Assembly (NCBI RefSeq): GCF_047495875.1
Contig: NC_092486.1
Location: 310,001 to 374,000, forward strand
Direction of reading: 5' to 3'
Length of the DNA: 64,000 nt
Origin: Pithys albifrons albifrons
Taxonomy: Eukaryota; Chordata; Aves; Passeriformes; Thamnophilidae
The notes beneath the pieces were generated by a model. It did no database searches. It was not told the DNA's origin and saw nothing but the letters and a program-made list of their open reading frames with translations. Of the stretch, positions 48,130 through 57,000 are shown in pieces (the stretch's first letter is position 1; every line of letters starts with the position of its first letter). Made by a program: the position numbers and the translations under genes.

Positions 48130-48765
48130 CAGCCTATCGCTGCTTCAGGAGCTGCAGCTCCTGCTGCTCCTCCTGCTGCTCCTTCTCCCGCTGCTCTCAC
48201 TGCTTCTGCTGCTCCCACAGCTCCTTCTGCTCCCGCAGCTCCCGCTGCTCCTCCCACTGCTCCCACTGCTCCTTCTCCCACTGCTCCCACTGCTCCTTCT
48301 GCTGCTGCTCCCACAGCTCCTTCTGCTGCTCCCGCAGCTCCCGCTGCACCTCCCACTGCTCCTTCTGCTGCTGCTCCCACTGCTCCTTCTCCTGCTGCTC
48401 CTTCTACTGCTGCTCCCACAGCTTCTCCTGCTGCTCCCGCAGCTCCCGCTGCACCTCCCACTGCTCCTTCTGCTGCTGCTCCCACTGCTCCTTCTCCTGC
48501 TGCTCCTTCTACTGCTGCTCCCACAGCTTCTCCTGCTGCTCCCGCAGCTCCCGCTGCACCTCCCACTGCTCCTTCTCCTGCTGCTCCTTCTGCTGCTGCT
48601 CCCACAGCTCCTTCTGCTGCTGCTCCCGCAGCTCCCGCAGCTCCTCCCACTGCTCCTCCTCCCGCTGCTCCCACTGCTTCTGCTGCTGCTCCTCCTGCTG
48701 CTCCCGCTGCTCCCACAGCTCCTCCCGCTGCTCCCGCTGCTCCTTCTCCTGCAGCTAAGAGCAAG
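48130..48765 (-). pseudogene. degenerate Glu/Gln-rich coiled-coil repeat
   Basis: Read on the minus strand this GC-rich array gives a charged coiled-coil pattern (EQQEKLWEQQ, KEQWEVQRELREQQ, KQWEQREEEQWEEL). A 105-bp (35-codon) unit is repeated perfectly at 48346-48450 and 48451-48555. Each of those units contains an in-frame TAG, and further in-frame stops (TGA, TAG) lie near 48195 and 48135, so the frame cannot encode one protein. The plus strand is open in a Pro/Ala/Ser/Thr-rich frame, as expected of the complement of GAG/CAG codons. It may be a dead trichohyalin-like exon or a simple repeat mimicking one; I cannot name a parent gene. Confidence 0.45.
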
Positions 48766-48774
48766 AAGCTTTTT

Positions 48775-50495
48775 GTGTCCTCCTCCAGTTTCTCTGGAGA
48801 AACTTCATCTGTTTCACTTCTCTCCGAGATCGTGGCCGCTAAAATCCAGTTTGGAAGATAAGCTTCTTCTAATAAATGATTATGCTTTTCACCTAGAGAG
48901 AAGGCTGCAGGCCAGGCAACTCAGATGCATATGCTTTGTCTTCACTCACTCTTGAAGAGCAAGAAGTTTTTGTGTCCTCATACCTTTTCTCTGGAATAAA
49001 CTTCATCTGTTTCACTTCTCGACCGGAGAATGCAGCCTCTAAATTAAAATTTCAGAGATAAGGTTAACCTAATAAACAATTATGATTTAAAACAAGAGAG
49101 AAAGATGCAGGCATGGGATCTCAGATGTATATGATTTGTCTTCGTTCACTTTCCCAAAGCAATAAAACTTCGGTGTCCTGATACTTTCTGTCTGGCAGGA
49201 ATCATCTATTTAACTTCTCACCAGAGCAGGTACTTTTAAACGAGACAGTGGGAGATTAGTTCTCCGAAGGAATGATTGTGCTTTTCACCAAGAAAGGTTC
49301 ATGCCTGGATCAAAGATGCATATGCTTTGTCTTCATTCTCTCTCCAAAAACAGTAAGACTTTTGTGTCCTGATACCTTCTGTCCGACAGGAATCAACTGT
49401 TTCACTTCTCAGCAGAGCACAGTGGTTTTAAATTACAACTTGGGAGACCAGCTTCCCTAAGGAAAAATTGTGCTTTTCACCAAGAAAGAAAGCCCTAGGC
49501 CTGGGATCTTAGATGCATATCCTTTGCCTTCATTCACTCTACAAAAGCAAGAAGACTTCAGTCTCCTTATACTTTCTGCCTGGAAGGAACAAGCTCTTTC
49601 AGTTCTCACAAGAGCATAGTGGTTTTAAACTACAGTTTGGGAGATTAGCTTCTCCTGGGGAACGATTGTGCTTTTCACCAAGAAAGAAATCAGCAGGCCT
49701 GGCATCTCAGATGCATGTTCTGTGTCTCCATTCACTCTCACAAAAACAAGAAGACTTTTGTGTGCTGATACCTTCTGTCTGGCAGGAATCAACTGTTTCG
49801 CTTGTCGGCAGGGCACGGTGCTCTTAAATTTGTGAGATTCCCTTCTCTGAAGGAGCAGTTGTGCTTTTCACCAAGAAAGAAAGCTCCAGGCCTGGATCTC
49901 AGATGTATTGTCTTTGCCTTCATTCATTCTACAAAAGCAAGAAGACTTTTGTGTCCTGATAACTTCTGTCTGGCACAACTAAACCGTTTCACTTCTACGC
50001 AGAGTGCTGTGTTTTACAATACAATTTCGGACACTGGCTTCTCTTAAGAAACAATTGTGCTTTTCACCAAGAAAGAAAGGTCCAGGCCTGGATCTCAAAT
50101 GCATATGGTTTGCCTTCATTCACTTTCCCAAAGCAAGAAGACATTTGTGTCCTGATACCTTCTGTCTGTCAGGAATCAACTCTTTCACTTCTTGGCAGAG
50201 CATGGTGCTTTTAAACTATAATTTGGCTTCTCCTTTCAATTGCACTTTTCACCTAGAAAGAAATCTCCATGCTTGGATCTCACATGCATATGCTCTGCCT
50301 TTATTCACTCCACAAAAACAGGAAGACTTTTGTGCCCTGATACCTTCTGTCCAGCAGGAATCAACTGTTTCACTTCTTGGCAGGGCACGGTGCTTTTAAA
50401 TCACAAATTGGGAAACTAACTTCTTTTAAGGAACAATTGTGGTTTTCACCAAGAAAGAAAGCTCCAGATCTGGATCTCAGATGCATATGATTCAC
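48775..50495 (+). repeat. roughly 195-bp satellite array, about nine units
   Basis: Units share TGTGCTTTTCACCAAGAAAG, ATCTCAGATGCATATG, CTTTGTCTTCATTCACT, GACTTTTGTGTCCTGATACC and GGAATCAACTGTTTCACTTC. The first landmark recurs at about 48883, 49080, 49270, 49468, 49667, 49861, 50058, 50243 and 50431, a period of 185-200 bp. Divergence between units is perhaps 10-20 percent. The array ends abruptly where TTAGGG repeats begin, consistent with a subtelomeric satellite. Confidence 0.92.
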
Positions 50496-50499
50496 TTTC

Positions 50500-53400
50500 C
50501 ATAGGATTAGGGTTAGGGTTAGGGTTACAGTTAGGGTTAGTATTAAGGTTAGGGTTGGGGTTAGGTTTAGGGTAAGGGAACTCCTTGCTTTAGGGTTAGG
50601 GTTACGGTTATGGTTAAGTTTAGGGTTAGGGTTCAGCTTAGGGTTAGGCTTAGGGTTATGGGTAGTGTTAGGCTTAGGTTTTGGCTTAGGTCAAGGGTTA
50701 TGGCACCGTTAGGGTTAGGGTTCAGGCTCCATTAGGGTTATTCTTTGGGTTATGGTTAGGGTTAGGCTTAGGAACCCTTTTGGACCCTACTGGATCCATG
50801 TGAATCCCTCTTGATTCTCTTGGACTTCTCTCAATCTACCTGGACCATCTTGGACACTGCTAGACCCCCTTGGACCTCTTACTGTCGCCCTGGTCCTGGC
50901 CTTGGCCGTTGCCCTGTCCTCGGCATTGACCCTAGCCCTGGCTCTGGCCGTGCTGCTGGCCCTGGCCCTGGCCCTAGCCCTGGCCCTGGCCCAGACTCTG
51001 GTCCTATCCAGGATGAGGGCTAGGGCCAGGGCCAAAACTAGGGCGAGAGCTACGGCCCGGGCTAGGGCTAGGGACAGGGATAGAGCCAGGGCCAGGGCAA
51101 GGACTGGGACCAGGGCCAGGGCCTGGGCCAAGGCGAGGGCCAGAGCCAGTGGCAGTGGCAGTGGCAGGGCCAGGGTGAGGGCTGGGGCCAGGGTCAGGGC
51201 CAGGGCCAAGGCTATTGCTAGGGAGAGGCCCAGAGACAGAGCCAGTGCAAGGGCAAGAGTGACGGCCAGGGCCAGGGCAAAGGCCAGGGCCAGAGCCAGG
51301 GCAAGGGGTAGGGCCAAGGCCACAGATAGGGCTAGGGCCAGGGCCGTAGCCAAGGCCAGGGTCAGGGTCAGGTTCAGGGTCACGACAAGGGCTAGGGCCA
51401 TGACCTGGTCCAGGGCTAGGGCCTGGTCAAGGACAAGGACTAGTGTGAGGATGAGGGCGTAGGCCAGGGCCAGGGTTAGGGTTAGGGTTAGGGTTAGGTT
51501 CCCCATTGGTTTAGGCTTAGAGTTGGGTTAGGTTTACAGTTAGGTGTGGGGTTAGCGTTAGGGTTTTTGTTAGGGTTAGGGTTAGGGTTAGGCTTTGGTT
51601 AAGGCTCAGGCTTAGCCTTATGTGTAGGTTTACATTAAGGGTTAGGGCACCATTAGTGTTAGGGTTAGGGTTCTAGTTAGGGTTAGTGTCAGCGTTAGGG
51701 TTAGGGTTAGGGTTATGGTTAGGGTGCCATTAGGGTTAGTTGTAGGTTTAGTGTTATGCTTAGTCTTAGGTACCCTTTTGGACCCTACTGGGTCCTTTTG
51801 GATCCACCTGGATTTTCTTGGATCGCTCTGGATTCACCTGGACCATCTTGGACACTGCTACACCCTCCTGGACCCCTGACTCCCCTGGCCCTGCCCTTGA
51901 CCCTTGCCCTGGCCCTGGCATTTGCCATTGCCCTTGCCCTGGCCCTGGGTCTGGCCCTCGTCCAGGCCTAGTCCCTGGCCCTATCCTTCACCCTGGTCCT
52001 GGCTCTGACCATGGCCATGGCCGTGGCCCAGGGCCTTGCCCCAGCCTTGGCCCTGGCCGATGCCCTGTCCCTGGCCTTGCCCCTGGCTCTGGCCCTGTCT
52101 CTAGCCCTCGTCCTGGCTCTAGCCCTGGCTCTAGCCTTGGCCCTGGCCCTAGCCTTGGCCCTGGCTCTCACCCTTGCCCTGACCCTGGCCCTAGCCACGA
52201 TGAGGGCTAGGGCCAGGGCCAGGGCTAGGTCTAGGGCCAGAGCTAGAGCCAGGGCCAGGGCGAGGGTTCGGGTTAGGCTTAGGCTTAGGCTTAGGCTTAG
52301 GCTTAGGCCTAGGTTTAGACTTAGGGTTAGGGTAAGGGGCCGAGTTGGGGTTAGCTTTAGGGTTAGGTTTAGGCTTGCGTTTAGGGTTAGGGTTAGGTAA
52401 CACCTTGGTTTAGGGTTATGGTTAGGGTTAGGGAACCCCATGGTTTAGGGTTAGGGTTAGGTTTAAGGTTCGGCTTAGGGTTAGGCTTAGGGTTGTGGTT
52501 AGTGTTAGGCATAGGTTTTGGCGTAGGTCAAGGTTTAGTGTTTGGGTTCAGGCTCCATTAAGGTTATTCTTTGGGTTAGGGTTAGGCTTAGGCTTAGGCT
52601 TAGGTACCCTTTTGGACCCTACTGAATCCATTTGGATTCCTCTTGATTTTCTTGGACTTCTCTTGATCTACCTGGACCATCTTGGACGCTGATAGACCCC
52701 CCTGGACCTCTTACTGTTTCCCTGGTTGTAGCCTTGGCCCTGGCCCTGGCCCTGGCCTTTGCCCTGTCCCTGTCCCTGTCCCCAGCACTGACCCTAGCCC
52801 TGACTCTGGCTGTGCCGCTTGCTCTGACCGTGGCCCTAGCCCTGACCCTGGCTTTGCCTCTGGCCCTGGCCCTGGCCCTGGCCCTGACTCTCACCATAGC
52901 CCTGGCCCTCGCCCTGGCCATGAGCCAGGACCTGGCTCAGGCCCAGGCTCTGGCCCTATCCAGGATGAGGGCTAGGGCCAGGCCCAAAGCTAGGGCAAGA
53001 GCTACGGCCCGAGTTAGGGCTAGGGACAGGGATAGAGCCAGGGCCAGGGTGAGCGCCAGGGCGATGGCCAGGGTCAGGGTCAGGACCAGGACCTGGGCCA
53101 ACGTGAGGGCCAGGGCCAGGGCCAGAGCCAGTGGCAGGGCTAGGGTGAGGGCCAGGGCCAGGGCCCGGGTCAGGGCGAGGATTAGGGCCAGGGCCAGGGC
53201 CAGGGCCATTGCCAGGGCCAGTGCCACGGTCAGGGCTAGGACCAAGGCTATGGCTAGGGAGAGGCCCAGAGACAGGGCCAGTGCAACGGTGAGAGTCAGG
53301 GCCAGGGCAAGGGTAAAGGTCAGGGCCAGAGCCAGGCCATGGATAGGGCTACAGCCAGGGCTACGGCCAGGGCCAGAGCCAGGCCATGGATAGGGCTACA

Positions 53401-56215
53401 GCCAGGGCTACGGCCAGAGCCAGTGGCAGGGGCAGGGCCAGGGCCAGGGCCAGGGGCATGGCCAAGGCCATGGCCAAGGTCAGTGTCAGGGTCACGACAA
53501 GGGCTGGGGCCATGGCCTGGGCCAGGGCTAGGGCCCAGACAAGGATGAGGGCTAGGGTGAGGACGAGGGCATAGGCCAGGGCCAGGGTTAGGGTTAGGGT
53601 TAGGGTTAGTGTTAGAATTAGGTTTAGGGTTGGGCTTAGGGTTAAGGTTAGGGTTAGGGTTATGTTTGGGGTTAGGGTTAGATGACCGCTTGGTGTAGGG
53701 TCATGGTTAGGGTTAGGGTTAGGGTTCGGGTTAGGGTTAGGGTTTGGGAAAGGCTTAGGCTTAGGCTTATGCTTAGGTTTACGTTAAGGGCTTGGGCACC
53801 ATTAGGGTTAGGGTTAGGGTTAAGAGTTATGGTCAGGGTTAGGATTAGTGTTAGGGTTAGGGTTACGGTTAGGGTAAGGGTTAGGGTTTGGGAAAGGCTT
53901 AGGCTTATGCTTAGGTTTATGTTAAGGGCTTGGGCACCATTAGGGTTAGGGTTGGGGTTAGGGTTAGGATTATGGTCAGTGTTAGGATTAGTGTTAGGCT
54001 TAAGGTTAGAGTTAAGGTTACGGTTAGGGTAAGGGTTAGGGTTAGGCAATCCCACTGTTTAGGGTTAGGGTTAGGGTTAAGGTTCGGCCTAGAGTTAGGC
54101 TCAGGAATATGGTTAGTGTTAGGTTCAGGTTTTGGCTTAGGTCAAGGGGTACAGCGCCATTAGGGTTAGTGTTAGGGTTAGGGTTATGGTTAGGGTTAGG
54201 TTTAGGTTTGGGTGTGGGTTAGGGTTAGGCTTAGGCTTACGCTTAGGCTTAGGGTTAGGTACCCTTTTGGACCTTACTTGATCCATTTGGATCCCTCTTG
54301 ATTCTCCTGTACTTCTCTCGACATATCTCCACCATCTCGGACGCTGCCATACCCCCGTGGACCTCCTACTGTTGCCCTGGCCCTGGTCTTGGCCCTCGCC
54401 CTTGCCCTTGCCCTGGCCCTGGCCCCAGCATTGATCCTAGCCCTGGCTCTGGCCCTGGCTCTGGCCGTGGCCCTAGCCCTGACCGTGACTCTCATCATAG
54501 CCCTGGCCCTGGCCCTGGCCCTGGCCCAGGCTCTGGTCCTATCCAGGATGAGGGCTAGGGCCAGGCCCAAAGCTAGGGCGAGAGCTACGGCCCAGGCTAG
54601 GGCTAGGGCCAGGGATAGAGCCAGGGCCCGGGCCAGGGCGAGTGCCAGGGCGATGGCCAGGGCCAGGACCAGGGCCTGGGCCAAGGCGAGGGCCAGGGCC
54701 AGAGCCAGTGGCAGGGCCAGGGTGAGGGCCAGGGCCACGGTCAGGGCTAGGGCCAAGGCTATTGCTAGGGAGAGGCCCAGAGACAGAGCCAGTGCAAGGG
54801 CGAGAGTGAGGGCCAGGGCCAGGGCAAAGGCCAGGGCCAGAGCCAGGGCAAGGGGTAGGGCCAAGGCCACGGATAGGGCTAGGGCCAGGGTCAGGGTCAG
54901 GGTCAGGTTCAGGGTCATGACAAGGGCTAGGGCCATGACCTGGTCCAGGGCTAGGGCCCGGTCAAGTACGAGGGCTAGTGTGAGGATGAGGGCGTAGGCC
55001 AGGGCCAGGGTTAGGGTTAGGGTTAGGGTTAGCGTTAGAATTAGGTTTAGGGTTGGGCTTAGGGTTAGTGTAAGGGTTAGGGTTAGTGTTAGGGTTAGGT
55101 TTCGGGTCCCCATTGGTGTAGGCTTAAGGTTAGGTGTGGGGTTACATTTAGGGTTAGGGTTAGGGTTAGGGATGGGTTAGGTTTAGTGTTAGGGACTCCT
55201 TTGGTTTAGGGTTAGGGTTAGGGTTAGAGGTAGGGGTAGGGTTTGAGTTGGAGCGTGCGACCCCCTTGGTTCAGGGTGAGGGTTAGGTTTAGGGTTAGGG
55301 TTAGGTTTACTGTTAAAGTTACAGTAAGGGTTCGGGTTATGGTTGAGGTTAGGTTTAGGGTTAAGGTTAGGGTTAGGGTTAGGGGTAGGGTTAGGGTTCG
55401 GCTTAGGGTTAGGGTTTGGGAAAGGCTTAGGCTTAGGCTTATGCTTAGGTTTACGTTAAGGGCTTGGGCACCATTAGGGTTAGGGTTAGGGTTAAGAGTT
55501 ATGGTCAGGGTTAGGATTAGTGTTAGGGTTAGGGTTACGGTTAGGGTAAGGGTTAGGGTTTGGGAAAGGCTTAGGCTTATGCTTAGGTTTATGTTAAGGG
55601 CTTGGGCACCATTAGGGTTAGGGTTGGGGTTAGGGTTAGGATTATGGTCAGTGTTAGGATTAGTGTTAGGCTTAAGGTTAGAGTTAAGGTTACGGTTAGG
55701 GTAAGGGTTAGGGTTAGGCAACCCCATGGTTTAGGATTAGGGTTAGGGTTAAGGTTCGGCTTAGAGTTAGGCTTAGGGTTATGGTTAGTGTTAGGTTCAG
55801 GTTTTGGCTTAGGTCAAGGGTTACGGTGCCATTAGGGTTAGTGTTAGGGTTAGGGTTATTGTTAGGGTTAGTGTTACGGTTAGGGTAAGAGTTAGGGTTA
55901 GGTTTAGGTTTGGGTGAGGGTTAGGGTTAGGATTAGTGTTAGGGGTATGGATGGGGTGGGGTTAGTGTTAGGAATTCTCTTGGTTTATGGTTAGGTTTAG
56001 GGTTAGGTTTAGGTTTAGGGTTAGGTTTAGGTTTAGGGTTAGGTTTAGGTTTAGGGTTAGGGTTACGGTTAGGGTTCGGCTTAGGCTTACGCTTAGGCTT
56101 AGGTACCCTTTTGGACCATACTGGACACTGCCAGACCCCCGTGGACCTCCTACTGTTGCCCTGGTTGTGGCCTTGGCCCTGGCCCTGGCCCTGGGTCTGG
56201 CCCTTGGCGGGGCAC
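50500..56215 (+). repeat. degenerate telomeric repeat block with CCAGGG variants
   Basis: Degenerate TTAGGG in plus orientation alternates with blocks of hexamers CCCTGG and AGGGCC. Each block opens with ACCCTTTTGGACC and a conserved leader of about 110 bp (at 50788, 51770, 52607, 54261 and, truncated, 56106). It then runs C-rich (CCCTGGCCCTGG), switches at a TATCCAGGATGAGGGC-like point (about 51003, 52960, 54540; a variant near 52190), continues G-rich (AGGGCCAGGGCC) and returns to TTAGGG. Because the period is six, all frames are open; the resulting RARA, LALA and LTLT reading frames are not genes. Long runs of exact TTAGGG are short, so this is old or subtelomeric material rather than a clean terminus. 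Confidence 0.93.
53742..55870 (+). repeat. 1.67-kb higher-order duplication inside telomeric block
   Basis: The segment 53742-54170 reappears almost unchanged at 55414-55850, an offset of about 1.67 kb. It includes a doubled GTTTGGGAAAGGCTTAGGC and AAGGGCTTGGGCACCATTAG landmark pair. The leaders at 52607 and 54261 have a similar offset (1,654 bp), so a higher-order unit of about 1.65-1.7 kb has been duplicated. Confidence 0.8.
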
Positions 56216-57000
56216 TTTTGAGTTAGTTTGGGGTCAGTTTTTGGTCAATTTTTGGTCAACTTTTGCATCAGTTTTGGGTCCGTTTTGGGTCAATTTTGGG
56301 GCAGTTTTGGGACAATTGTGGGTCAGTTTTGGGTCAATTTTGTATCAGTTTTGTGTTAGTATTTTGGGCAGTTTTGGGTCAATTTTGGGGCAGTTTTGGG
56401 ACAATTTTGGGTCGTTTTTGGGGCAGTTTTAAGTCAACTTTGGGACAGTTTGGGGTCAATTTGGGGGCAGTTTTGGGTCAATTTTTGGTCAATTTTGTGG
56501 AAGTTCTGGGTCAATTTTGGGTCAATTATGGAGAAGTTTTGGGTCAATTTTGGGGTCAATTTTGGGGCAGTTTTGGAGCAGTTTTGGATCAATTTTGGGT
56601 CAATTTTTGGTCAACTTTGGGGCATTTCTGGGGCAGTTTTGAGACAATTTTTGGTCAGTTTTGGGTCAATATTGGGGCTGTTTTGGGTCAATTTTGGGGC
56701 AGTTTTGGGACAATTTTGGGTCAATTTTGGGTCAATTTTCGGTCAATTTTGGGGCAGTTTTGGGCAGTTTGGGGTCAAATTTGGGGCAGTTTTGGGACAG
56801 TTGTGGGTCAATTTTGGGTCAGTTTTGGGTTAATTTTTTGTGAATTTTCCGGTAATTTTGGTTCAATTTTTGGTCAATTTTTGGTCAATTTTGGGGGAGT
56901 TTTTTGGTCAATTTTTAGTCAATTTTGGGGCAGTTTTTGGGCAGTTTTGGGTCAATTTTGCGTCAATGTTTGGTGAATTTTAGGTCAATTTTTTGGTCTG
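56216..57000 (+). repeat. TTTTGGGTCAATTTTGGGGC minisatellite
   Basis: An 11-bp unit TTTTGGGTCAA with TTTTGGGGCAG and TTTTGGGACAA variants repeats about seventy times after the last CCTGG block. The plus-strand open frame (FGSILGQFW-like) is a repeat artefact. The end overlaps the last codons of the PHF7-like sequence on the other strand. Confidence 0.92.

Noticed and set aside
47671..48861. A 396-codon Pro/Ala/Ser/Thr-rich plus-strand frame
   Set aside because: It is the complement of the GAG/CAG-rich array plus a piece of satellite monomer. No homology or splice support.
50787..55727. Many long open frames in the telomeric block (200-280 codons of Arg-Ala, Leu-Ala, Leu-Thr or Asn-Pro repeats)
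   Set aside because: The hexamer period keeps every frame open on both strands. There is no start context, splice structure or non-repetitive domain.
50500..56215. A functional terminal telomere
   Set aside because: The TTAGGG units are too degenerate and the sequence continues for 8 kb with gene-derived material.
56263..56976. A 237-codon plus-strand frame rich in Phe, Gly, Gln and Trp
   Set aside because: Pure translation of the TTTTGGGTCAA minisatellite.
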